A stretch of 64,000 nucleotides of DNA. Origin: DATBSK01 sp964501785 (lineage in GTDB: Bacteria > Actinomycetota > Acidimicrobiia > IMCC26256 > PALSA-555). The position numbers were made by a program, and so were the translations under genes. Below the pieces are notes generated by a model. It worked only from the letters and a program-made list of their open reading frames with translations, searched no databases and had not been told where the DNA came from. Below, in pieces: positions 8,501 through 15,917 of this stretch (position 1 is its first letter; each line of letters begins with the position of its first letter). The stretch spans positions 15,657 through 79,656 of the forward strand of contig CAZCUD010000018.1 of NCBI GenBank assembly GCA_964501785.1, read 5' to 3'.

Positions 8501-9027
8501 GCCGCGTACGTCGACGCGCCCACGACGACCCAGCCCGGCTCGGCCATCGTCTCGAGCCGGCTGGCGGTGTTGACCGCGTCGCCCATCGCGGTGATCTCGC
8601 CGCGCAGTGCCCCGACCAGCACCTCGCCCGTGTTGACGCCCACACGCATGCGAACGGTGACGCCGAGGCGGTCGGCGAGGTCGGCCAGGGTGCGCTGCAT
8701 CTGGAGCCCGCAGCGCACCGCGCGCTCGGCATCGTCCTCGTGGGCGACCGGAGCGCCGAAGATCGCCACGATCTCGTCGCCGACGATCTTGTCGACCCGG
8801 CCGCCGTAGGCCGTCACGTCGGCGGACAGCGCGTCGAAGCAGGTGTCGACGAGTCGCTTGACCTGCTCGGGATCGGCGGACTCCGCGATGCCAGTGAATC
8901 CGACCAGGTCGGCGAAGAGGAGGGTGGCGACCCGTCGTTCGTCGGGCCGGGTGACGAGGGCGTGCCCACAGGTCGGGCAGAAGCGGGCCTCCGGGGGAAC
9001 GGACCCACCGCACGCCGGACAATCCAC
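5572..9027 (-). CDS. Class III adenylate/guanylate cyclase with zinc ribbon, AAA ATPase and TPR array
   Basis: A 1151-residue multidomain cytoplasmic regulator starting at GTG. Residues 3-20 hold a zinc ribbon (C3, C6, C17, C20). Residues about 33-165 are a class III cyclase domain with the full catalytic set visible: metal Asp40 and Asp84, Lys80, adenine-site Asp150, Asn153 and Arg157. Activity as an adenylate cyclase is therefore plausible. Residues about 218-500 form an AAA/NACHT-like ATPase with a Walker A (VSADAGVGKS, Lys256). From about 600 to the end is a helical array of TPR-like repeats, probably for protein binding. The architecture is common in actinobacteria and proteobacteria as a sensor-regulator, with the signal unknown. 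A 1180-codon frame on the opposite strand is a GC artefact. Confidence 0.92.
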   Translation of the reverse strand: MDCPACGGSVPPEARFCPTCGHALVTRPDERRVATLLFADLVGFTGIAESADPEQVKRLVDTCFDALSADVTAYGGRVDKIVGDEIVAIFGAPVAHEDDAERAVRCGLQMQRTLADLADRLGVTVRMRVGVNTGEVLVGALRGEITAMGDAVNTASRLETMAEPGWVVVGASTYAATQEIITYESLGARQVKGRGEPVEAWHAMATLAPPGRRRRARTPIVGRDAELAMLRGVLDAAQLRRRAHFVVVSADAGVGKSRLIGEIVREAEECRDARVLRTHCVPYGEEVWYPIAELIRNCCSILPDDPPTSVREAVVRAIGASDHPADETEVERTTRGLLYLLGHPEAMTDVEPARAREDAALATQQLLSAIARSQPLVVAVADLHWADDVVLEVLERIVEGMRALPFTLLASARPELLERWTPSRGRHNFTLLNLDPLDDDAVAALASELLGSDVDPKLVTLLRDRSGGNPFFVEELAALLRESGPDAAPTILKAGKLPATLRGLVAARLDALGPAERAVLEDCAVVGASGSVDSVRVLVDARGDTIDVREALLALDGRELIALDDDEFHFPSEVVRTVAYGTLAKAERARRHATLAEWLGAESDGAYAERAAYHYGTVAELVAELGPVQGVPVGFTDRALEVLLQAASRANAAELWRSAARLYDQCFRMLPSDVDDELRWQVQLGRAQAHAEYRDLAAAAADIDDVLEEAPPESHYRARALTVLAEVKQMEGDYPASFATVDEALDLWRTIGDEHGLATALRARGRTFMFTGDLQRAGDDFGEALAVYRRLGDRRGEAWALGNLATTAFFQGESDRADEHLQAAMATFDDLGDWGGRSFASALLAWVRFMQGRLDEAEKLALEQLPESEARGDRYVAGLLEMLLGNVALWRGDASQAFERARQAVGRFRALGDPWAIGQATGIEVRAQAACGEIESAIDRLNAGEAIGMAGLPIDILRVHVLVHVGDPEALPSALHVAGREGLDDRTLGTEAVRALGLALLQAGRVDEAVSHLSRLDRGGKAGFADAAALALALVAAGRLEEVDELVARSLDNGTYLDRFQLGLAEAFAHVQRRDPTAAASFDALVATIDATESRLDQAIVQLARFHAWRALERDDTADAEREANARMEAIGAALSGWSTVFALAAGTAPR

Positions 9028-9125
9028 GAGGCCAGACTACGGGTCGCGCCGGCCGCGCCCGTCGTCCGTTCTCGTCGCCTCGGCCCCGGTTGGCGGGCCC
9101 CGGCAGGGGCGCCGACAATGGGTGG

Positions 9126-9413
9126 GTGGCCGACCCACTGGAAGATGCCGAGATCCAGAGCGCCCTGGCGGCGTGCCCCGGGTGGGGACGCAAGGGCGAC
9201 GAGATCGTCAAGACCTTCGAGGCCGACTCGTTCCCGGCCAACATCGCGTTCGTCGGTCGCATCGCCGAGCTCGCCGAGGCGGCCGACCACCATCCCGACC
9301 TCGACATCCGGTACCGCAAGCTGCGGGTCGCGCTGTCGACCCACGACGCCGGCGGCCTGACGCAGAAGGACTTCGACCTCGCGGCGCAGATCGACGCGGC
9401 CGAATCGGGCTAG
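9126..9413 (+). CDS. 4a-hydroxytetrahydrobiopterin dehydratase (pterin-4a-carbinolamine dehydratase)
   Basis: A 95-residue protein, the standard length for this family. The active-site pattern is present: EAADHHPDLDIRYRKLRV contains the two adjacent His and the downstream strand (consensus HHP-x(8-14)-Y-x-x-V), and the later LTQKDFDLAAQID helix closes the fold. The enzyme dehydrates the 4a-hydroxy-pterin formed by aromatic amino-acid hydroxylases. In bacteria without such hydroxylases it has been linked to pterin and molybdopterin metabolism. The mobA and fdhD genes just downstream make a molybdopterin link attractive, but this is inference. GTG 9126 is the first sensible start; an upstream TTG at 9090 is possible. 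Confidence 0.9.
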   Translation: MADPLEDAEIQSALAACPGWGRKGDEIVKTFEADSFPANIAFVGRIAELAEAADHHPDLDIRYRKLRVALSTHDAGGLTQKDFDLAAQIDAAESG

Positions 9414-9422
9414 CGGCTCGCG

Positions 9423-9830
9423 ATGATCTCGGCCGTCATCGCCGTCATCGTCCTCGCGCTGGTGATCGCGCTCGTGGTCGCGGTCGCCCGCGACCCGGGC
9501 CCGCCGCCCGAGGACGTGGCCGTCGCCTATGAGGACGCGTGGGACCGGCTCGACTTCGAAGCCTTGTGGACGCTGTCGGGGGACGAGCTCCACGACGGGC
9601 TTCGCCGCAAGGACTACGTCGCGGCGAAGCAGGACGCGTACTCGGCGCAGCCCGGGCTCGGTGGGCTCGCCGAGGACGTCGCGGTGGAGCAGGTGGAGGC
9701 CGGCAAGCAGGTCGCGCTCGTGAAGACGCGGGTTCGCCTGCGCGACGGGGGCGTCGCCCGCAACGAGGTGCAGCTCGAGTGGCGCGGCGGCCGCTGGGTC
9801 GTCGTCGCCTACGAGCTCACCACCCCTTGA
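9423..9830 (+). CDS. Membrane-anchored hypothetical protein
   Basis: A 135-residue protein. Residues 1-23 are a strongly hydrophobic helix (MISAVIAVIVLALVIALVVA) followed by a short charged linker. The soluble part, residues about 30-135, alternates helices and strands and ends in a strand-rich segment (NEVQLEWRGGRWVVVAYEL). That shape resembles the small NTF2/SnoaL-like or DUF4878-like lumicines-type domains often anchored at the cell surface, but the match is weak. It starts 9 bp after the pterin dehydratase gene and is probably cotranscribed with it. No catalytic motif is visible. The gene ends directly at the long hairpin at 9829-9872. Confidence 0.65.
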   Translation: MISAVIAVIVLALVIALVVAVARDPGPPPEDVAVAYEDAWDRLDFEALWTLSGDELHDGLRRKDYVAAKQDAYSAQPGLGGLAEDVAVEQVEAGKQVALVKTRVRLRDGGVARNEVQLEWRGGRWVVVAYELTTP

Positions 9831-9872
9831 TGCGTACCTCAGACCCCCTCCGGGGGTCTGAGGTACGCATCG
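9829..9872. terminator. 20-bp perfect hairpin, likely bidirectional terminator or repeat element
   Basis: The left arm GATGCGTACCTCAGACCCCC (9829-9848) is followed by a 3-nt loop TCC and an exact reverse complement (9852-9871). The stem is 20 bp with no mismatch. It overlaps the TGA stop codon of the preceding gene and ends 14 bp before the mobA start. There is no T-run, so intrinsic termination is not certain. It could act as a Rho-type or transcript-end stabiliser, or be a dispersed palindromic repeat. Confidence 0.6.
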
Positions 9873-9885
9873 AGAAGGAGTCCAC

Positions 9886-10470
9886 GTGGTCGCAGGGTTG
9901 GTGCTCACCGGCGGTGCGAGCCGGCGCTTCGGCGTCGACAAGGCGACGTTGCTCGTCGACGGCGAGCGGCTCGTCGATCGCACGGAGCGCCTCCTCGGTG
10001 CCGTGGCCGATCCCGTGCTCGAGGTCGGGCCGGGCCACGGCCGCGCGCCTGCGACGCGCGAAGCGCCACCCGGGTCGGGTCCATTGGCTTCCGTCGCGGC
10101 CGGCGCAGCGGCGCTCGACGAGATGGGCGTCCGATCTCGGTGGGTCGTCGTGCTGGCCGTCGACCTCCCCCGACTCGACGTCGCGCTGCTCGAGTGGCTC
10201 GCGCGGCACCCGGCGGACGCCAGCGTGGTCCCCCTCGTCGAGGGGCGGTCGCAGCCCCTGTGCGCGCGCTACGACGTCGCGGCCCTGGCGACCGCACGCG
10301 ACCTCGTCGCGCAGGGTGAGCGAGCGATGACCGCCCTCCTCGCGGCGGTGTCGGTGCACGCCGCCGCAGAAGACGAGTGGGGCGGCGTCGTCGACGCGTC
10401 GGCGTTCGCCGACGTCGACACCCGCGAAGACGCGGCGGCGCTCGGCGTCGAGCTCCCGAGCAGCCGGTAG
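9886..10470 (+). CDS. mobA: Molybdenum cofactor guanylyltransferase-like NTP transferase
   Basis: A 194-residue nucleotidyltransferase. The N-terminus MVAGLVLTGGASRRFGVDKA shows the MobA/MobA-like signature LxGGxSxRxGxDK, with the nucleotide-binding glycines, Arg and Lys. The middle has VLAVDLPRLD, the D-x-P metal-binding motif of the family (usually CDMP). MobA adds GMP to molybdopterin to make the guanine dinucleotide form of the cofactor used by enzymes such as formate dehydrogenase. The fdhD gene 9 bp downstream fits this role. The protein is short, and mocA-like cytidylyltransferases are close relatives, so the nucleotide preference is inferred from context. GTG start. Confidence 0.82.
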   Translation: MVAGLVLTGGASRRFGVDKATLLVDGERLVDRTERLLGAVADPVLEVGPGHGRAPATREAPPGSGPLASVAAGAAALDEMGVRSRWVVVLAVDLPRLDVALLEWLARHPADASVVPLVEGRSQPLCARYDVAALATARDLVAQGERAMTALLAAVSVHAAAEDEWGGVVDASAFADVDTREDAAALGVELPSSR

Positions 10471-10479
10471 CGTGGGGTC

Positions 10480-11352
10480 GTGACCCCGACGCGCGCCGAG
10501 CGTTCGCACGTGACGCGCACGGGCACGGCGCGCGCTCCCGTGACCCGCGTCCGCGTGCTGCACGTCGACGGCGACGACGCGCACGAGCGTCCCGATCGAC
10601 TCGTCACCGAAGAGCCGATGGAGATCCGGGTGCAGCCGCCGGGCGCGCACCCCGAGCCGTTGGCGGTGACGATGCGCACGCCCGGCAACGACTTCGACCT
10701 GGCCGTCGGGTTCTGCGTCTCGGAGGGCCTGCTGACCGAGCCCGATCAGGTCGCCGAGGTCGCCTACTGCCTCGGCGACGACGGCGTGCAGGAGTACAAC
10801 GTCGTGACGTTGCGCGTCCGCGGGCCGCTCGACCTGGGGACGCGACGATCGTTCACGACGTCCTCGAGCTGTGGGCTCTGCGGCGCGGCCACGCTCGACG
10901 ACATCGAGGTGTGGTGCCCGCCCGTCGCCGACGGTCCGCGCATCGCGCGGTCCACGCTCGCGACGCTGCCCGACCGGCTCCGGGGTGCGCAACGACTGTT
11001 CGACGAGACCGGTGGGCTGCACGCGGCCGGCGTCTTCGGCGTCGACGGCGATCTCCGGGTGCTGCGCGAGGACGTCGGTCGCCACAACGCGCTCGACAAG
11101 GTGATCGGCAACGCCTACCTGGAAGGGCACCTCCCACTCACCGACGCGGTGCTCGTCGTGTCGGGCCGGCTGAGCTTCGAGATCGTGCAGAAGGCGGCGG
11201 TCGCCGGCATCCCGATCCTGTGCGCGGTGTCGGCACCGTCGAGCCTCGCCGTCGCCGCCGCCGAGCGCTTCAACCAGACGGTGGTCGGGTTCCTGCGCGA
11301 CGACCGCGCCAACGTCTACACCGGCGCCGAGCGCATCCTCCTCGATCGCTGA
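10480..11352 (+). CDS. fdhD: Formate dehydrogenase accessory sulfurtransferase FdhD
   Basis: A 290-residue protein of typical FdhD length. The catalytic loop SSSCGLCGAAT contains Cys131 and Cys134, the C-x-x-C pair that carries the persulfide passed from a cysteine desulfurase to the molybdenum cofactor. Other FdhD blocks are visible: TMRTPGNDFDLAVGFCVSEG (consensus PG-x(3)-ELA-x-GFL-x-EG), ETGGLHAAGVF, and EDVGRHNALDKVIG near residue 200. FdhD is needed for activity of formate dehydrogenases. No formate dehydrogenase gene is in this window. It lies 9 bp after mobA; a TAGCGT box 6 nt before the GTG overlaps the mobA stop and could give extra leaderless expression. Confidence 0.95.
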   Translation: MTPTRAERSHVTRTGTARAPVTRVRVLHVDGDDAHERPDRLVTEEPMEIRVQPPGAHPEPLAVTMRTPGNDFDLAVGFCVSEGLLTEPDQVAEVAYCLGDDGVQEYNVVTLRVRGPLDLGTRRSFTTSSSCGLCGAATLDDIEVWCPPVADGPRIARSTLATLPDRLRGAQRLFDETGGLHAAGVFGVDGDLRVLREDVGRHNALDKVIGNAYLEGHLPLTDAVLVVSGRLSFEIVQKAAVAGIPILCAVSAPSSLAVAAAERFNQTVVGFLRDDRANVYTGAERILLDR

Positions 11353-11360
11353 CGCCGTCG

Positions 11361-12107
11361 ATGGATCCCGCCGAGCTCCTCGCGCTCTTCGACGATGCGT
11401 CAGCAGCCCAGCTCGACGCGCTCGCCCCTCTGCGGGGTGAGGCGCGTCGTGCCCGCACCGACCGCCCGGGGCAGTACGCGCTCGACGTGGTCGCCGACGA
11501 GGCGATCTGCGCCGTCCTCGCGCCGGCCGGCGTCGCGATCGTCAGCGAGGAGTCGGGGCGCAGCGGACCGCCCGGCGCCCCGATCACGGTCGTGGTCGAT
11601 CCGGTCGACGGCTCGACCAACTGCGCGCGCGGCATCCCGTACTGGGGGATCTCGCTCTGCGCCGTCGACCAGGACGGGCTCCTCTGCGCGCTCGTCACCA
11701 ACGGCGCCACCGGGACGCGCAACACCGCGACCCGCGGCGGGGGAGCGTGGCGCGACGGGACCCGCCTGGAGTCGGCGAGCACGACCTCCCTCGACCGCAG
11801 CGTGGTGGCGGTCGCGCAGCTCCCGCCGCGTCACTGGGGGTGGCGCCAGTTCCGGGCGCTGGGGTCGGTGGCGCTCGGACTCTGCGATCTCGCCGCCGGC
11901 GGGATCGACGCCTGGGTCGAGCTCGCCGACGCCGTCGCGCCGTGGGACTACCTCGGCGGGCTCCTCATCGCGCGCGAGGCGGGCGCGATCGTCACCGACG
12001 TCGCCGGTCGCGAGCTCGTGATCACCGACCCTTCGGTGCAACGTCAGCTGCGCGCCGCGGCCACGCCCGAGCTCCTCGCCGAGCTCGACGAGGCGGTCGC
12101 CGCGTGA
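11361..12107 (+). CDS. Inositol monophosphatase family protein (first of tandem pair)
   Basis: A 248-residue Mg-dependent phosphatase of the IMPase/FBPase superfamily. The metal motifs can be seen: VSEESGRSG (Glu-Glu metal site), VVVDPVDGSTNCARG (the D-P-x-D-G-S/T core) and AVAPWDYLGG near the C-terminus (W-D metal motif). Members hydrolyse inositol-1-phosphate, histidinol phosphate, fructose-1,6-bisphosphate or PAP. The Cys-Ala after the core instead of Asn-Phe departs from typical inositol phosphatases, so its substrate may differ from that of the adjacent copy. It starts 8 bp after fdhD and overlaps the next gene by 4 bp (GTGA), which indicates translational coupling. Confidence 0.88.
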   Translation: MDPAELLALFDDASAAQLDALAPLRGEARRARTDRPGQYALDVVADEAICAVLAPAGVAIVSEESGRSGPPGAPITVVVDPVDGSTNCARGIPYWGISLCAVDQDGLLCALVTNGATGTRNTATRGGGAWRDGTRLESASTTSLDRSVVAVAQLPPRHWGWRQFRALGSVALGLCDLAAGGIDAWVELADAVAPWDYLGGLLIAREAGAIVTDVAGRELVITDPSVQRQLRAAATPELLAELDEAVAA

Positions 12108-12892
12108 ACGACTCCGACCTCGACGCCCTGCTCGGCGCGGCGATCGACGCGGCCCACCGTGGTGGCGCGATCGTGCGCGACGCGTTCGGTGCGGCCCGCA
12201 ACATCGTCGAGAAGGCGCCGGGAGATTGGGTGAGCGACACCGACACCGCGAGCGAGCGCGCCGTCCGCGAGGCGCTCCTCGGCGCGTTCCCCGACATCCC
12301 GGTCGTCGGCGAGGAAGAGGGAGGCGAGCGAGCGAGCCTGGGCTGGCTCGTCGACCCGCTCGACGGCACCGCGAACTTCCTCCACCACTTCCCGGTCGTG
12401 GGGGTCTCGATCGCGCTGGTGGCCGACGGCGAACCGATCGTCGCGGTCGTCGACGCACCGTTGCTCGGTGACACCTACACGGCGCGTCGTGGCGGCGGCA
12501 CGCGACGCGGCGGCGACGTGCTGCGCGTCGGTGAGCGATCGATCGCCCAGTCGATCGTCGCGACGGGGTTCCCGTTCCGCAAGAAGCGCGAGCGGCTCGA
12601 CGAGTACTTCCCGGTGTTCGAGCGCGCGCTGCGCACGTTCGAGGACCTGCGGCGCGCCGGCGCTGCCGCGCTCGACCTCGCCTGGACGGCTGCGGGGGTC
12701 TTCGACGGCTACTTCGAGCAGGCCCTCGGTCCGTGGGACGTCGCAGCCGGGGCGCTCCTCGTCCGCGAGGCGGGTGGTGTGGTCACCGACTGGAGCGGCG
12801 ATCCGTCGGCCTGGCTCGCTTCCGGCGACGTCGTCGCCGGCCCCCCGATGATCCACGAGGCGGTGCTGCGAGTAATCGCCGAGGCTGCTTGA
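12104..12892 (+). CDS. Inositol monophosphatase family protein (second of tandem pair)
   Basis: A 262-residue Mg-dependent phosphatase with the canonical signatures: VVGEEEGGE, WLVDPLDGTANFLHHFP (residues about 83-99, full D-P-L-D-G-T-x-N-F) and LGPWDVAAG. It conforms better than its upstream neighbour to classical inositol-1-phosphatase, the last step in making free inositol for phosphatidylinositol and mycothiol. The GTG start overlaps the stop of the preceding gene (GTGA). Sequence similarity to the first copy is limited to motifs, so this is an old duplication or an independent pairing. The gene is followed by 132 bp containing the promoter of the penicillin-binding protein gene. Confidence 0.9.
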   Translation: MNDSDLDALLGAAIDAAHRGGAIVRDAFGAARNIVEKAPGDWVSDTDTASERAVREALLGAFPDIPVVGEEEGGERASLGWLVDPLDGTANFLHHFPVVGVSIALVADGEPIVAVVDAPLLGDTYTARRGGGTRRGGDVLRVGERSIAQSIVATGFPFRKKRERLDEYFPVFERALRTFEDLRRAGAAALDLAWTAAGVFDGYFEQALGPWDVAAGALLVREAGGVVTDWSGDPSAWLASGDVVAGPPMIHEAVLRVIAEAA

Positions 12893-12972
12893 ACGTCCTC
12901 CTCGAAGGGTATGAGAGCAGTCCAGCGCGCGAAACGCGCAGGCGCGACCACTGATCGCGCGCAGGCCAGGGA

Positions 12973-12978
12973 TAGAGT
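12973..12978 (+). promoter_or_regulatory. -10 box TAGAGT upstream of the PBP gene
   Basis: TAGAGT matches TANNNT and would start transcription near 12985. That places the ATG at 13025 about 40 nt into the transcript and makes the alternative upstream ATG at 12911 unlikely. Confidence 0.35.
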
Positions 12979-13024
12979 GACTCGCACATCCGACCGGAGT
13001 CGCGGGCAGGAACGGGCCCGTCAG

Positions 13025-15145
13025 ATGGAGGCGTCCTTGCTGGGACGGTTCGTAGCGCTCGTAGGAGTCGCGACCGTCGCAACCGCGCTCGCAGTGGCAC
13101 TCATCGTCCCCGGTGCCCTGTTGGTCGCGGGCGCCGGCGAGTACGAGCGATCGCGGGCGGCCGAGGACTTCCGCCAGCTCGCGCAGCGGTCGGTGATCGT
13201 CGACACCGCCGGCAACGTCATCGGGCGCATCGGGTCCGAGGACCGCCAGTACGTGACGCTCGACCAGGTGCCGAAGATCCTCCAGGACGCCGTGGTCGCG
13301 GTCGAGGACGAGTCGTTCTGGGAGAACGCGGGCATCGACGTCAACGGACTGGTGCGCGCTGCACGAGAGAACTTCGAGTCGGGTGAGGTCGAGCAGGGCG
13401 GTTCGACCATCACCCAGCAGCTCGTGAAGAACCGCCTGCTGTCGCCCGAGCGCGACATCGAGCGCAAGCTGCGCGAGATCGTGATCGCCATCCAGCTCGC
13501 CGAGCGCTATCCCAAGGAAGAGATTCTCGAGCAGTACCTCAACACCGTGTACTTCGGGCAGGGCGCCTACGGCGTGCAGGCCGCGAGCGAGCGCTTCTTC
13601 CTCCACCCGGGTCCGTACGGCGTCGCCGTGCCGACGCCGCTCGCCGACATCACCATCGGTCAGGCCGCGCTGCTCGCCGGGGTGATCGCGAACCCCGAGG
13701 GCAACAATCCGTTCTTCCAGCCCGAGCGTGCCGCGGCACGGCGCGCGTTCGCGCTGGAGCGCATGGTCGAGCAGGGCGTCATCACCCAGGCCGAGGCCGA
13801 CGCGGCCTTCCTGGAGCCGTTGCCGTCGATCCTGCCCACCGCCGACCTCCGACCGCGCAACTCGTGGGCCGAAGAGGTGCAGGACAGCATCATCGCCGAC
13901 GACCGGTTCGACAAGCTCGGCGAGACGCGCGCCGAGCGCGAGAAGAGCCTCCTGACCGGCGGGCTCCGCATCGAGGCGACGCTCGACCCGGTGATGCAGG
14001 AGCAAGCGCAGAGCGCGATCAACGAGACCCTGCCCACGAACAAGCCCGGGTTCACCGCCGCGCTCGTCGCGATCGAGCCGGCGACCGGCCACGTGCGCGC
14101 CATGGTGGCCGGACCCGGCTTCGAGGAGAGCCAGTACAACATCGCGACGAGCTATCCGGGCCGTCAGGCCGGATCGACCTGGAAGATCATCACCCTCGCC
14201 GCGGCGCTCGAGAGTGGGTTCTCGCCCAACGACCGGGTGTCGGGCAGCTCGCCGTGCGAGTTCGGCGACCTCGGCCGCACGCAGAACGCCGAGGGTGGCG
14301 GCGGCTCGATGACGCTGCGCAGCGCGACGGTCAACTCGGTCAACTGCGCCTACGCCCGCACCGAGCTGGCGGTCGGGTTCCCCAAGGTGATCGAGACCGC
14401 CCACGACATGGGCATCAAGCAGCAGACGCTCAAGCCGGTGCTCACGCTGACGCTCGGCGCCGTCGAGTCCACGTCGCTCGAGATGGCGACGGTCGCGGCG
14501 ACGATCGCGAACGGTGGCGTGCGCAACGACCCCCTGTTCGTGTCGAAGATCACGACCTACGACGGCCAGGTGCTCTTCGACTCGTCGAAGCTCGAGGGCG
14601 AGCGGGCCATCTCGGCGGAGACCGCGGCGTGCGAGACCGACATCATGGCCGAGGGCGTCGCCCGCGGCACCGGGACCGCGGCGCGCCTCGCCGGTCACAC
14701 CGCGGCCGGCAAGACCGGCACCACCGACGAGAAGACCGACGCCAACTTCGTCGGGTTCGTGCCCCAGCTCGCCGCGTTCATCTGGCACGGCAACAAGGAG
14801 GCGCGCGTGCCCGGCGCGGGCTTCGGCGGCCAGGTGCCGGCGCGCATCTTCAAGGCGTTCATGGACCAGGCGCTCGCCGGACAACCTGCGCAGCCGTTCC
14901 CCGACCCCGGCCCGACGTGCGACCGTGAGGGTTCGACGATCACCGAGGCCGGGCGCGGCGTGAAGCCGGTCGCGAGCGGGCCGTCGGGCACGACCCCGAC
15001 CACCGTGCTGACGCCGGCGACGACGCCGCGGACCCAGCCGCGCGTGGTGACGACCCAGCCCCAGGTCACGGTCCCGACCCAGCCACCCACCACGCAGCCG
15101 CCGTCCACGACGACGCCGACGACCGTCGAAGGGGGCTCGCCCTGA
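13025..15145 (+). CDS. Class A penicillin-binding protein (transglycosylase/transpeptidase)
   Basis: A 706-residue bifunctional peptidoglycan synthase anchored by an N-terminal helix (residues about 8-35). The glycosyltransferase-51 domain shows VAVEDESFWENAGID with the catalytic Glu, then QGGSTITQQLVKN and a second conserved block NTVYFGQGAYGVQAASERFF. The transpeptidase domain has Ser384-x-x-Lys387 (GSTWK), SVN after it, and KTGT at Lys563. The C-terminus is a long Pro/Thr-rich tail (about residues 645-706) probably spanning or lying on the cell wall. It polymerises and crosslinks peptidoglycan on the outer face of the membrane. Start ATG 13025 is preferred because the likely -10 box lies between it and the upstream ATG. 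The stop overlaps the next start (TGATG). Confidence 0.95.
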   Translation: MEASLLGRFVALVGVATVATALAVALIVPGALLVAGAGEYERSRAAEDFRQLAQRSVIVDTAGNVIGRIGSEDRQYVTLDQVPKILQDAVVAVEDESFWENAGIDVNGLVRAARENFESGEVEQGGSTITQQLVKNRLLSPERDIERKLREIVIAIQLAERYPKEEILEQYLNTVYFGQGAYGVQAASERFFLHPGPYGVAVPTPLADITIGQAALLAGVIANPEGNNPFFQPERAAARRAFALERMVEQGVITQAEADAAFLEPLPSILPTADLRPRNSWAEEVQDSIIADDRFDKLGETRAEREKSLLTGGLRIEATLDPVMQEQAQSAINETLPTNKPGFTAALVAIEPATGHVRAMVAGPGFEESQYNIATSYPGRQAGSTWKIITLAAALESGFSPNDRVSGSSPCEFGDLGRTQNAEGGGGSMTLRSATVNSVNCAYARTELAVGFPKVIETAHDMGIKQQTLKPVLTLTLGAVESTSLEMATVAATIANGGVRNDPLFVSKITTYDGQVLFDSSKLEGERAISAETAACETDIMAEGVARGTGTAARLAGHTAAGKTGTTDEKTDANFVGFVPQLAAFIWHGNKEARVPGAGFGGQVPARIFKAFMDQALAGQPAQPFPDPGPTCDREGSTITEAGRGVKPVASGPSGTTPTTVLTPATTPRTQPRVVTTQPQVTVPTQPPTTQPPSTTTPTTVEGGSP

Positions 15146-15714
15146 TGGTGAAGGAGGACGACACCGTGCCCGAGGACGAGCACGTCCACGACGACGCGTT
15201 CGACGACTACGCCGGTGAGCTCGACGAGTCGAGCGTCCACCACGTCGACGCGGTCGACCTGCGCTCGCTCGGCGTCGTGTCGGGCCTCTTCTACTTCACG
15301 GCGTTCCTCGTCCTCGCGCTCGCGATCGCGGGCGTGTGGCTGCTCGCCGCAGGCCTGGGTCTGATCTCCCAGCTCGAGGAGTTCATGCGCAGCATCGGGT
15401 TCCGCGGCTTCCGGCTGGTGGGACCCGAGGTGGTGCTCGGCTTCGTGCTGCTCCTGGGCGCGCTGGTCGTGTTCCTCACCGTGATGACGCTGATCGCCGG
15501 GGCCTTCTACAACCTGCTCGGGAGCAGCCGGCGGGGCGTGCGGGTGCGCCTGAGCCCCGTCCACCCGGAGGCCGACGCCGAGCCCTCGGCCGAGGAGGCC
15601 GTGCCGCCGGCCCCCACCGTCATCGAGCCGGTCGCCGACGCCGACGACGACGAGGCCCCGGCCGACGGCGGCCGCAGCGACGACGAGACGAAGCCCGCCG
15701 CGGCTGCCGGCTGA
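15145..15714 (+). CDS. DUF3566-family membrane protein
   Basis: A 189-residue protein with an acidic N-terminal tail (about 35 residues), two transmembrane helices (about 50-78 and 96-120), and an acidic C-terminal tail. The region from VDAVDLRSLGVVSGLFYFTAF to YNLLGSSRRGVRVRL matches the DUF3566 layout: a hydrophobic pair joined by an extracellular loop, ending in FYNL and basic residues. DUF3566 proteins are found in Actinobacteria, commonly next to gyrA, and have been linked to cell envelope or division genes. The coupling here to a class A PBP (overlapping TGATG) is a useful context clue that this member works in cell-wall growth. Biochemical function is unknown. Confidence 0.8.
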   Translation: MVKEDDTVPEDEHVHDDAFDDYAGELDESSVHHVDAVDLRSLGVVSGLFYFTAFLVLALAIAGVWLLAAGLGLISQLEEFMRSIGFRGFRLVGPEVVLGFVLLLGALVVFLTVMTLIAGAFYNLLGSSRRGVRVRLSPVHPEADAEPSAEEAVPPAPTVIEPVADADDDEAPADGGRSDDETKPAAAAG

Positions 15715-15731
15715 ACGAAGCTCCACCCCGT

Positions 15732-15748
15732 CCGGGGCGACGCCCCGG
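15732..15748 (+). terminator. GC-rich hairpin after the PBP-DUF3566 operon
   Basis: CCGGGGC (15732-15738), loop GAC, GCCCCGG (15742-15748): a perfect 7-bp stem 17 bp after the DUF3566 stop. There is no T-run, so intrinsic termination is only suggested by its position. Confidence 0.35.
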
Positions 15749-15814
15749 CCGGCCCCGCCCCGTCCGGACCCTTCTCGGTCCGACGAAATCCTCGATTCCG
15801 ACCCCGGCGGGTCG

Positions 15815-15820
15815 TATCAT
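15815..15820 (+). promoter_or_regulatory. -10 box TATCAT for the glycine-rich protein gene
   Basis: TATCAT would start transcription near 15827, giving a leader of about 90 nt before the GTG at 15918. The leader holds a small hairpin GAGCC-TCAA-GGCTC (15852-15865 region) and a good Shine-Dalgarno GGAGG 6 nt before the start. I see no recognisable riboswitch in it. Confidence 0.4.
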
Positions 15821-15917
15821 CACTTCTCGCACTTCAGCCACATCGGCACCATGAGCCTCAAGGCTCGGGGCCGGTGGGGCATACGCAGAGCGGCGGAGCA
15901 GACAACGGAGGAAACCC

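Noticed and set aside
5818..9360. 1180-codon plus-strand frame
   Set aside because: It is antisense to the cyclase-AAA-TPR gene; its composition is Arg/Gly/Val-rich with no domain, as expected from high-GC codon bias.
12044..14884. 946-codon minus-strand frame
   Set aside because: It covers the PBP and IMPase genes in antisense, with low-complexity Arg/Glu/Leu-rich sequence and no motif; the plus strand has clear PBP motifs.
15821..15917. Riboswitch in the leader of the first glycine-rich gene
   Set aside because: No c-di-GMP, c-di-AMP or other known aptamer pattern could be traced; only a small hairpin and a Shine-Dalgarno sequence are seen.
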